Origin: Laburnicola sp. R22_1
Lineage: Eukaryota; Ascomycota; Dothideomycetes; Pleosporales; Didymosphaeriaceae
Length of the DNA stretch: 64,000 bases
Direction of reading: 5' to 3'
NCBI GenBank assembly: GCA_014281115.1
Contig: JACONQ010000012.1
Location: 124,001 to 188,000 of the forward strand
Shown here: one piece after another, positions 35,283 through 44,526 of the stretch
How the letters are laid out: each line of letters begins with the position of its first letter
Numbering within the stretch: the first letter of the stretch is position 1
Notes under the pieces: generated by a model
Database searches by the model: none
What the model was told of the DNA's origin: nothing
What the model saw: only the letters and a program-made list of their open reading frames with translations
Program-made: the position numbers and the translations under genes

Positions 35283-37414
35283 ATGCCTTCAATTTTGAGT
35301 CTTGGAGTAACGGTTGCGCTTTCTGCCACTGGGCTTTTCGCCCACCCGCTTTCCAATGCACGCCTTGTTTCACGGGCAGAAGATCTTCTTCCAGAGTATG
35401 ATTATGTGGTTATAGGCGCTGGTGCATCGGGTCTCACAGTCGCCAATCGGTTGTCTGAGGAAGAGAGTAGGCATTTTCCATGTGGGACTTTGCGCAGACA
35501 CTAACAGCATCCAAACAGACGTAAATGTCCTTGTCATCGAGGCTGGCGATTTGTAAGTCCCATGGCCTGCGTCTCCGTTATTAAAATACTAATCAGCCCA
35601 CCAGCGACCAAAATGAGGATTACGTGACGATTCCAGGTCTTGCAGGTGGCGCAGTGGGAACGAAATACGATTGGAACACCTCGTATGCTGCGGCTGAAGG
35701 ACTGGGCGACCGTGTCGTTTCGATTCCTCAGGGGAGAGTAGTGGGTGGATCAACCAAGCTCAATCGCATGGTGTTTGATCGTGGAGCGCAATCCGACTAC
35801 GACGGCTGGGAAGCTTTGGGGAACGAGGGTTGGAACTTTAATGCTCTGCTGCCATACTTTCTGAAGGTAGGATCAACCCAGGGCGATCATGGGCGGATTC
35901 TAACGAGCCTGTAGAACGAGAACTTCACAGGTCCAACACCTCAGATTGAATCCGATTACAACATTCAGGTCAACCCCGACTTCCATGGCGATAAAGGATA
36001 TATGCAAGCCACCTACTCCCCTTTCTTCTGGCCGACGACAAGTGAGTGCGACATCGTTTCTCTCCATAGTGGTGGCATAGCCACTAACACTACCAGAAAA
36101 TATTGTCCAAGCTACGAGAGAGCTGGGTATCATGGTCAATGACCAAGCCACAGGAAATGCCTTTGGTGGCTATTTCTGCCCTCACAACATGGACCCGGTG
36201 ACCATAACACGCTCCTCTGCGCGAGAAGCGTACCACGCATCCGCCGAGAAACGATCAAACTATCACATTATCACCGGCCAAATGGCCTCGCGCATCGTCA
36301 CGGACAGCTCCAACGGCACAGTCAAGGTGACTGGAATTGACTTCGCAGCTTCCGCGGACGGCAAGACACAGCACGTTAAGGTCAAGCAAGAAGCTGTTCT
36401 TGCAGCTGGACCCCTGCACACGCCGCAACTGCTGCAGGTGTCTGGCATTGGTGATTCATCTTTGCTCGAATCCATTCAGGTGGAGACAATCGTCGATCTC
36501 CCCGCCGTCGGACACAATCTCCACGACCATGTTTCCGCGGTAGTGGTTCATACGCGTAAGTATCCAACCCAAACTGGCTGTGTACAGACTAACAACGTCC
36601 AGTCAACACTACCATATTGACAAACACGTTGACCAGCAACACCACTTTCGCCGCTGAAGCTCGTCAAGAATACGACGACCAGAAGACCGGCCCATTGACC
36701 TCCCCAACCGGCGACTTCCTCCTGTTCCTCCCTCTCTCAACATACTCCAATGCCACACAATCGATCGTCTCCCAAGCCCTCGCCGTGGGGGCTGCCGCTT
36801 CCCTCCCGCCCAACACACCTGCCGAAGTCGCAAAGGGGTATGCGTCGCAATTTTCCGCCCTAAACAAGAAGCTTGTAGCCAAGGACTCCGCGTTCCTGGA
36901 AGTGATCTGGGCAGACGGCGTCATGGTTCTCGGACTACAGCATCCATACTCGAGGGGAGTCATAAAGGCAAGTTCGAATAGTATGTTCGATGCTCCAGTC
37001 GCGGATGCGGGGTTTCTGCGGAACGAGATGGATGTGGCATTACTCCGCGAAGGGGTCAAGTTTGCGCGCCACCTTGCCCTTGCGCCTGCCATCTCTTCCC
37101 TCAATCCCCTTGAAGTTTCCCCCGGCTCGAATGTAACCAGCTCCGCAGACATCGACTCTTTCCTCCGCTCCAGTGCATCAACATTGTTCCATCCCGCAGG
37201 CAGTTGTAAAATGGGCCCCAAGGATGAAGGCGGTGTTGTGGATAAAGACTTAAAGGTATATGGAGTAGAAGGCTTGAGGGTCGTGGATGCGAGCGTGATT
37301 CCAATTCTGCCGGCTAGTCATATTATGACTACTGTTTATGCGGTGGCGGAGAGGGCAGCGGATATCATAAAAGGATCTGAGGCTTACAAGCAGTGTAAGA
37401 TAGAACGGCGATAG
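35283..37414 (+). CDS. Secreted GMC-family FAD oxidoreductase (625 aa, 6 exons)
   Basis: Exons 35283-35466, 35519-35552, 35605-35866, 35915-36041, 36097-36555, 36603-37414 sum to 1,878 nt with no stop, and introns of 47-55 bp carry CTAAC/CTAAT branch sites. The first residues (M-P-S-I-L-S...L-F-A-H-P) look like a signal peptide, so the product is probably secreted. Next come the FAD-binding GxGxxG in 'YDYVVIGAGASGLTVANRL', GMC signature 1 ('GGSTKLNRMVFDRG') and signature 2 ('AGPLHTPQLLQVSGIG'). The C-terminal active-site region holds 'FHPAGSCKMG' and 'PILPASHIMTTVYAVAERAA'. The family oxidises alcohols or sugars with a flavin (aryl-alcohol oxidase, glucose dehydrogenase, choline dehydrogenase-like); the substrate cannot be read from sequence. 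It is the first intact gene next to the AT-rich patch. Confidence 0.9.
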
Positions 37415-37838
37415 GCATAAGTAGAAGGGATCAAGGATTTCAGTTAGCTTTAAACGGATATGAATGGAGAAAGATGATATTTTGGAAAGCGAGCATGATG
37501 TCACACGTGGGGTACCTAGGTAGTCTAGCGTCGCCGGCGTCGGTCCAAAGCATTACCGACGTCGCGGGGGACAAGTCATAAAGTCGAAACGACGACGAAG
37601 ATGAAGCCTTATCCCTGGGCAGCTCATTTGTCAATTTAGCACAATCACAATTTCCGACTCGGCAAACGGACACAAACTCTCGCCCCAGGGTTCCTCGCAG
37701 AGGTTGAATTATATCTCAGGCAGTTCACAGCGGGCGCTGCCTTTCCAGCATGCCAATTCAAGACGCTATACTGTCCGTGATGAAGACGGGCGTGCAAGTG
37801 GTATCGAGTGGGAGTGGTGGAGTCAGGAGAACAGGAAC

Positions 37839-38838
37839 ATGCCTGACAAAACTCTTACAGGCCGCCACATCCTCCTCCTCCACAAGTCGCAAGCATTTTC
37901 CCACCGCGCACGCACAGTCCGCCTGCTCCGCGCGTTGGTGCGCATGCTCACCGTCATAGCATGGTGGGACATTTCGTGGTGGATTGGCATTCTATTTTCC
38001 TTCGGCTCAGCGTGCAGCATCACCGCGGGCGTCCTGCAATGGCTCCCTATCGCATACCCAGAGAAGAACTACGCGTACAACTCCAGTGTACTGTCTTTTG
38101 TGCGCGGGATACTATTCGTGCTGGGTGGGCTCTGGCTTGTGGTGGAAGCGTTAAATGCCAACCAAACCGACTGTTTTGGCTGGGCGATGAAAGAAGCCCT
38201 CAACAACGACAAGGAAAACGTGGAAGTGCATGAAGACGAAGAAACTGATACCCCTCAACTCTCTTCGAAACACTCCGGATTTCAGCCCGACCGCCGCAAC
38301 TGCACACACATCCACAACCCCGGCCGCATGAAGCACAAGATAGTGCACACGCCGGAATTCAAAGTCGAGGCCCGATCCACCCCATCTTCAGCCTGGAGAT
38401 GGTGGCCCTCGTGGCAAGATATGCGCACGCATTATCTGCGCGAAATTGGTTTCAACGCGAACTTGGTCCTTTGCATTGGCACAATCATCTTCTGGGTAAC
38501 CAATCTTCTCACCCTCCCCGGTATCTACGATAAGTTTCCCCAAGGGGTCCTCTACGGCCTTTACTTCCCAACCTTCCTCCTCAGTCCTCTATATCTTCGA
38601 AGTCCAGCGGGACTGGTGGAAACCCGCGCCCAAGATGGTGGGGTGGTGGGTGGGCATGACAAATCTGATTGGCAGTATAGGCTGGCTATGGAGCGCATGC
38701 CTGGGATATGGTCAAGCGAGTTGGTGTGAGTATCAGAGTATGCTTGCATTGGTATGGGCCGCGTCTGTTTATTTCATAGGTAGTTTGCTGATGATATACG
38801 AGAGTCTGGAGAAGTGGCCTGTGCATGTGGAAGGATAG
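37839..38838 (+). CDS. Fungal integral membrane protein, frame problem near the C-terminus
   Basis: From ATG 37839 the frame encodes paired hydrophobic segments ('DISWWIGILFSFGSACSITAGVL', 'VRGILFVLGGLWLVVEAL'), a His/Glu-rich soluble loop and the family-typical 'WWPSWQDMRTHYLREIGF'. A third segment follows ('LVLCIGTIIFWVTNLL'), then 'LPGIYDKFPQGVLYGLY'. After about 38,580 the homologous reading moves to another frame ('SSVLYIFEVQRDWWKPAP', 'MVGWWVGMTNLIGSIGWL') and ends at TAG 38836-38838. Either a 64-bp intron (38521-38584, GTATCT...CAG) restores the frame, at the cost of a family-conserved stretch, or a small frameshifting deletion disabled the gene. The open frame also extends upstream to 37704 without an ATG, so a further 5' exon is possible. 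Function of the family is unknown. Confidence 0.6.
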
Positions 38839-39023
38839 GGGGTTCTACTGTATAAGAACTCTTAGGACTGTTACAAAAGTGACTAAGAGACCACCGGTGC
38901 AAATGCGTAGAGTACCTTTGGTTAACTACTACCAGCACGGTTAAGAAGATTATAGATCATGTACTATATAGTGTACCATATAGATATATGAAGGGTATAA
39001 GTATACGTTTTACTTTACGCTAC

Positions 39024-40352
39024 CTATAGTAGTCCTTTGGCGTATTCTAGCTGTGCCTCCAAGTCCTCATGCCAAAGCCAATGGTACCACGAACCCAATT
39101 GTTCAGTGATAGCATCTGTATCGTCTCCTACGCCCGGCATGATAAGGTCAATGAGAAGGCCCGCATTTCTGCTGTTCCGAATCAACTTCTGCGTGCGGGG
39201 TCGCCGTACCGCATCATACGCTCGAAAAGCCTCCTCGATGCCGGCGGTTCCCTTTGTTGAGGCGATGAGATGGCTCAGAACATACGCATCTTCCATGGCC
39301 ATCCCTGCACCTGCCCCCATGTGAGGTGTAGTTGCGTGGCCACTGTCGCCGAGCAGGCACATGCGGCCGCGGTGGTAGGGAGCGGAATGCGGGAGGTCGA
39401 AAAGCGCCCATTTGTAAGGCTGACAGTGTTTCTTGATGATATTCAAGAGTGGAGGATACCATCCACTAAAGTATCGTGAGAAATCTTCTTCCATGGTGGC
39501 CGGTACGGTCCATTCGTCTACATCCCAGGACCACGACTCGCCAGGCTCGTGTGGAATGGCAACTATGTTTGTAAAATCTCCATGCTCGACTGGATATGAA
39601 ACGACATAAGCGTCGTAACCACACCATATCTGTCCATTGCGCGCGAGCTCTGCGCCGAGGGCTTCTTCTGCCACGGCCCTTGGTACCATTGCGCGATAAG
39701 CATATTCGCCAGCATAACTTGCTTGAACATCAGGCCCGCATACGACTTCTCGAACTTTGCTCTTGATGCCATCGCAACCAACCATGGCGCTAGCGAGTGC
39801 AGTGCTACCGTCGGCAAATCGTAGTTCGAGTGTACCATCAGGTTGCCCCTCAACACCTGTGAAGCTCTTCCCAAAAGTAGTAATATCTTTGGGTATCAAT
39901 GAGACGAGCACGTCCAAAAGCCGAGCGCGATGTATACAACTCCTCGTTCGCACTCCAATCTTTTTCGCGCCCTCCGGGTTCAACCTGTCCTTCAGATCGG
40001 CAACGAAATCACCTGCTTTCTTTCCTCCCTCCTTCCTCTCGTCCATGCCCCAGCGCATACTCATAAACGTATCATCGCGGTCGCGATCTTCGTTGAATGT
40101 CGCGTGTTTTTTGTAGCCCTCGAGAAGCGCCTCGTCGATCAACCCGAGCGCTCGTGTCGCATTGGATCCGAAGGCTACACCAGCGCCTATTTCGGAGAAG
40201 GCCGGGGCAGCCTCGTATATGTGTATACGGATATCGTGCTTAAGGAGTCCGACGGCCAACGCAAGTCCGCCCAGTCCACCCCCTATGATAGCGATCGGGA
40301 GCTCGGTTTTGTCCACGACGGCTGAGCCACTGGTTTTATCAGAGGGAGCCAT
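39024..40352 (-). CDS. FAD-dependent aromatic monooxygenase, salicylate-hydroxylase-like (442 aa)
   Basis: Single-exon frame from ATG (40350-40352) to TAG (39024-39026). It shows the three flavin motifs of class A monooxygenases in order: GxGxxG in 'IAIIGGGLGGLALAVGLL' (about residues 20-38), DG in 'VGCDGIKSKVREVV' (about 200) and GD in 'CLLGDSGHATTPHMGAGAGM' (about 330, with the typical Pro-His). The length of about 440 is normal for salicylate 1-hydroxylase/6-hydroxynicotinate-type enzymes, which use NAD(P)H and O2 to hydroxylate an aromatic acid. The exact substrate is inference. Longer frames upstream of the ATG begin with GTG and are not used in fungi. Its upstream region ends at a foldback transposon 267 bp away. 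Confidence 0.88.
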   Translation of the reverse strand: MAPSDKTSGSAVVDKTELPIAIIGGGLGGLALAVGLLKHDIRIHIYEAAPAFSEIGAGVAFGSNATRALGLIDEALLEGYKKHATFNEDRDRDDTFMSMRWGMDERKEGGKKAGDFVADLKDRLNPEGAKKIGVRTRSCIHRARLLDVLVSLIPKDITTFGKSFTGVEGQPDGTLELRFADGSTALASAMVGCDGIKSKVREVVCGPDVQASYAGEYAYRAMVPRAVAEEALGAELARNGQIWCGYDAYVVSYPVEHGDFTNIVAIPHEPGESWSWDVDEWTVPATMEEDFSRYFSGWYPPLLNIIKKHCQPYKWALFDLPHSAPYHRGRMCLLGDSGHATTPHMGAGAGMAMEDAYVLSHLIASTKGTAGIEEAFRAYDAVRRPRTQKLIRNSRNAGLLIDLIMPGVGDDTDAITEQLGSWYHWLWHEDLEAQLEYAKGLL

Positions 40353-40619
40353 GGCTGGGAGCGCAAGATGGAGCTGTATCACATCTGGAGCAATGAGGGG
40401 TTCATAAGGGTATAGGCCCTCATACCGCTCTTACATACAGACGGCTCATGTGAGCTGCGGCTGCAGGCAATGATTGTTCCTTGGTTCGGGACGGAGAAAG
40501 ATGTTGTGTGACTCGGTGTTGGATGCGGACTCACCTACGACCTACGAGATGCGAGGGGTCATTTGCATAAAAGGAGGGGTCGCAAATTTGGTGGGACAGC
40601 TGCGCCACACCTTCAGGTA

Positions 40620-41509
40620 ACGTGTCCGTGCGCGTGATGCGCGGATTCGCGTGATGCGCCGCTTTTTACTAGGAAAATCAAGAAAAACAAGGAAGTTTAA
40701 AGCAGTATAATTCTTTAACTACCTTTCCTTTTTAAAATCTTCCTTTATTAAAGTTATTAAGAAAGTCCATCTCTATAACTTTAGAATTTTAGTTTTCTAA
40801 TAATAATTAGTTTTAAGAAAAAAGTATAAAAGTGCTAAAATTTAAGTCACTATGTAAGACTGCCGCATGGCTGTATGGTCGGTCCTTGGTCACATGACCT
40901 CGGCCGGAATAACCTTATGCCTAGCCTCACCCATACACCTTCAGGCCCTCGGTCCTCCATAGTAATCACACACCTCTTTTCTCATGGTCAACCCATATCA
41001 CTATGAATTACTGTGATCTCCACTATCTTACACACTAAAATTTAAAAATAATACTTTTTTAGGTGTAAAGTATACTATTTAGAACACATTTTATATTAGG
41101 TTCTTTTTAATAAAACTCTTAACTAAAAAGTTAGATTATCTTTTTATTGTTTTAAGAAAAATAAATTAGGAAAGATAATCTATCTTCTTAAGTAGCTCTT
41201 TATAAGAAAAAGTTCTAATACAAAATATATTCTAAATAGTATACTTTACACCTAAAAAAGTATTATTTTTAAATTTTAGGGACTTAAATTTTAGCACTTT
41301 TATACTTTTTTCTTAAAACTAATTATTATTAGAAAACTAAAATTCTAAAGTTATAGAGATGGTCTTTCTTAATAACTTTAATAAAGGAAGATTTTAAAAA
41401 AGAAAGGTAGTTAAAGAATTATACTGCTTTAAACTTCCTTGTTTTTCTTGATTTTCCTAGTAAAAAGCGGCGCATCACGCGAATCCGCGCATCACGCGCA
41501 CGGACACGT
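40620..41509. mobile_element. Foldback/MITE element with 229-bp inverted arms, TA duplication
   Basis: Flanked by TA at 40618-40619 and 41510-41511. The left arm (40620-40848) and the reverse complement of the right arm (41281-41509) differ at only two of about 229 positions. Beyond that the inner parts continue as a weaker inverted repeat to a small loop near 41,150. Both tips read ACGTGTCCGTGCGCGTGATG, with a directly repeated CGCGTGATGCGC inside a GC-rich 40 bp; the rest is AT-rich. The ACGTG tips and TA duplication match the pogo-like element at 20640-22519. There is no coding capacity. A 180-bp solo LTR plus its 5-bp duplication is inserted in it; without that the element is 705 bp. Confidence 0.92.
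40853..41032 (+). repeat. Solo copia LTR (180 bp) with CACTA target duplication
   Basis: TGTAAGACTG...ATCTTACA with perfect 5-bp flanking duplication CACTA (40848-40852 and 41033-41037). It is the unmutated relative of the RIP-altered LTR at 2010-2189. It sits in the left arm of the foldback element; removing the LTR and one CACTA restores the palindrome. Confidence 0.95.
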
Positions 41510-41713
41510 TACTGACCCCACATCCGCATGTCAGATCACCTGGCCGTGAGCGTCAAACGTTTGCTTCTTCACTGATACTGTTACGACAAACGGACAAAAA
41601 CGTTGGTCAAAATCTGCAGGATCTGGCAAGATGAATACTTCAATGCGTTGGTTTACATGGATCGACCAGCGAGATCTACCTATATATCGCATAGGGACAC
41701 CAACTTCTTCCCT

Positions 41714-42562
41714 CTACGAGAACTGCGAGAAAAACTTCCAAACATCTCCCGGTGTAAAGCTGTTGGCCGTCCCAGCGTCAGCCCCAGCATTGTCAGGCAA
41801 CGCCACATGAGCGCCATCAAACGCGGTCCACTGCGTCGGAAACTTGCACCCATCGTACGTTGTAGTTATCCTCCTCTTACTGTTCTTCGCCGGCTCCGGT
41901 GCATTCTTAGGTTGGCATCCGTTGTTCTTGACGAAGCGATCCCTGAGTTGCCTACCTGCGCTGATGGGCAGCACATTGTCTCTCACGCCGTGCTGGCCAT
42001 AGAATGCGATCGGGTCGTTGCCGCCGGCGCATCCGGAGAGCGTGGCACCAGAGAGCACAGCAACAGCGCGGAAGTCTTTGGCCTTGCTGCACGCGAGACT
42101 GTAAGTCATGGCGGCGCCGTATGAGAAGCCTACCGAGAAGCGTAGCTTCTCGTTGACACAGAGTTCGGCATCGACCTTCCGGCGGATGGCGTCCAGGAAA
42201 GTAATGTCTTCCCCGTTCCGGTTGGCCCAGCCCTTGTTGAGTCCATCAGGCGAGACGAAAATGGTGCTGCCCTGGGCGAGTTTGTAGAGGCCATAGTACC
42301 AGGGGGTTTTTCCGCCGTCGATTATGTTCATGTCGCCGTCCAGCCAGTGCAGACCAAAGACAAAGCGGTAGGGGCGATTTCGGTCATAGTTCTCTGGGAT
42401 GCGCAGGATCCATCGTCGTTGCTTGCCATTGACGGTCATAGTTTGGGTGCCACTCTTTAGGGTGGGCGTCTTTCCGCAGCCAGCGGTCGCGGCGTTGACA
42501 TTGCTGAACAGAGCAAGGAGGCAGAGCACGCTGAGTGCAAAGAAAGAGGTTGAGCGGAACAT
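41714..42562 (-). CDS. Secreted CE1 esterase, feruloyl-esterase-like (282 aa)
   Basis: One exon, ATG at 42560-42562, TAG at 41714-41716. Residues 1-24 form a signal peptide ending V-N-A. An alpha/beta-hydrolase domain follows: oxyanion-side 'FVFGLHWLDGD', 'FVSPDGLNKGWAN', nucleophile Ser147 in 'VGFSYGA', likely Asp195 in 'HGVRDNVLP' and His252 in 'FDGAHVAL'. Paired Cys residues are scattered as in secreted enzymes. Length and motif order fit fungal CE1 feruloyl esterases (types C/D), which release ferulic acid from plant cell-wall arabinoxylan; a related acetyl-xylan or polyester esterase is the alternative. It lies about 200 bp from the foldback element, on its 3' side. Confidence 0.87.
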   Translation of the reverse strand: MFRSTSFFALSVLCLLALFSNVNAATAGCGKTPTLKSGTQTMTVNGKQRRWILRIPENYDRNRPYRFVFGLHWLDGDMNIIDGGKTPWYYGLYKLAQGSTIFVSPDGLNKGWANRNGEDITFLDAIRRKVDAELCVNEKLRFSVGFSYGAAMTYSLACSKAKDFRAVAVLSGATLSGCAGGNDPIAFYGQHGVRDNVLPISAGRQLRDRFVKNNGCQPKNAPEPAKNSKRRITTTYDGCKFPTQWTAFDGAHVALPDNAGADAGTANSFTPGDVWKFFSQFS

Positions 42563-44526
42563 CGTGGGCTAGCGTTAGCCAGGTAATCCACACGCGATGT
42601 TAGGATCAATGCCATTGTAAATGGGATGTATCCGACTGTTTAAGTAGCACAGAGGTCCAGTGGATCCCCATAACAATTATCCCCGGATTATTCAAGTGGA
42701 TGGCGCACGTCATTTCTCCAGATTGACATCCTTTAGATGGGCCAGTTTTGGAGTTTCTCCTAGGCGGAGGAATGTTTACTCTCTTGGCACCTGTCCTCAT
42801 GGAGCGCAAAGTTCGAATGAAAAAGTTCGGGAGTAGTCGAAGGCAGTAATGCTGCCAAGAAGGCATGGTTAGTTAAATTGCCGGCTTCCGCACTTGGTCT
42901 CGCGCCTGCATGCAGTGCCCCAGGTTTTGTTTGAGCCCAATATAGACCCACTGCACGGGCTACTGATCTCGGGAGTCGGGGGAGAGCCTCAGTTCATGGA
43001 TCGGCATCTAGCCTCCCGTTTTCGGTCGAGCCGTGAGAAATTGCAACCACCACCAACAACAATGATTTATCTGACCAGAGCGAATTTAGCTATTAATCCA
43101 GCATTTTCGCGTTCGAATGCGACTTTTGCTGTACATCAAACAAATACAGGTAAGTGTACGAATAAACATTTTACTTTTACAAGAATGTGTCGATGCGTTA
43201 ATTTCCATAGCAAGTGCCGGGGGAATTCGCTAAACGCCTGTCGGGTGGACCTTAATTAATTTGCGGAGTACGGCACATTTTTGTCCCTAGAATTAGAACA
43301 CTCACCCTACCTTTGTAATGCGATAGGATTCAGGTTAACCTGACTTGGGTTTTACTAAGGTTAACCTAAGTAAGCTAAACTTAGCATAATACTATAAAAA
43401 AAATTAGGCTAAATTAAGTTAGTTAACTAAGAATACTATTATACTTTTACTATATAGTGTTAATTAAATCTACTTAGTAGAAGTAGAATAATAAAGGCTT
43501 CTATCTTAAAGAATATAATAAGAAAAGCAGAGCCCTTTACTTAGTAATTAAAAAGAGCGTGAAAAAGTAATTATAAAAAAGCGGCTCTTATTATATAAAA
43601 GAAGACTTTGTGTACTCTTAGTATACTCTTATTAAATTAAGTATAACTATAAAAAATAAGCTATAAAAAAGCCTAATATAAGTGAGAAATTAGTATTATT
43701 AAGCTATTATTATTAGGCAATTGCACCTAGATTAGTAATCCATGCGCAATTTTTAATTTTCTAACTTTTGGCCCACCTGCTCGCATTGGCCCACTGTAAG
43801 ACTTATTAGTAGAAATCCGCTTTGAGCAACATCGCTATAATTTCAATTTTGATTTTTCAACAAGACTACGTACTACGACAAGGCGCCTGGAGAAATTCGA
43901 GTTGATTATATTTGTGCATCTACCAAAGTGTAGTTAATCATCCAGGGATGCAATTGGATCGCCTCCGACGAGGTCCTTCTGGCTCGCACATACATCCTCT
44001 TCAGCGTCTACGAAGTTAACGTCTTAGCTAAGGTGTTTCTCTTCGTTCCAGCGTATAACGATATCTATACAGCATGGCTACAGGTTCTAACATGAGACCT
44101 ACAGTAACTGTCTTTGATTACTGTAAGCAACAACAACAACAATAGCCTCGAAATCAACCGGGACGACAAAGAGAGATCGGACCATGCTTTCATTGGCAGA
44201 GCGCTTGTGCAGAATTAAGTTAAGAAGAGGTTGAGCACAACCGGGTATTTCAAGTGGGCTGATGTGGATAGGCCTATTTCCAGATTTACGCACGACCGCC
44301 TCCCTGGGGGCAGGAGAGGCTAAAATTGGGGGGTATGACCAGTGTGGGTTGTGGAGGGCAAGCATCATATGTGAGAATGAGATTTCTTGGGAGGGCTATT
44401 TACAGGATGGATGAGTATGTCGCCCAAAGAAAACTCTGTTTACACTACACGATATTACGTATTGGAAGTCCAGCCCGATTGTAACAAAGATTTGGCTGTA
44501 CGGGCACCCTCCCTAGAAACACGTAT
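42563..44526. other. Intergenic with a small AT-rich repeat patch
   Basis: 42,563-43,320 should contain the esterase promoter; no other gene is supported. 43,320-43,720 is AT-rich and holds family A copy 9 and a palindromic 'AGGTTAACCT' motif used twice (43,331-43,383). 43,720-44,526 again has normal composition but no supported frame. The permease relic ends at 44527. Confidence 0.55.
43458..43575 (-). repeat. Short dispersed repeat family A, copy 9
   Basis: Inverted: 'AATCTACTTAGTAGAAGTAG', then 'AAAAGCAGAGCCCTTTACTT', then 'AATTAAAAAGAGCG'. It is the only family A copy among the accessory genes. Confidence 0.75.

Noticed and set aside
36664..37221. 185-codon minus-strand frame
   Set aside because: Antisense shadow of the last GMC oxidoreductase exon.
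40160..41000. The AT-rich arms of the foldback element taken as RIP product
   Set aside because: The two arms are more than 99% complementary and retain CA/TG dinucleotides, so AT-richness appears original rather than mutational.
41603..42124. 173-codon plus-strand frame
   Set aside because: Antisense shadow of the esterase gene.
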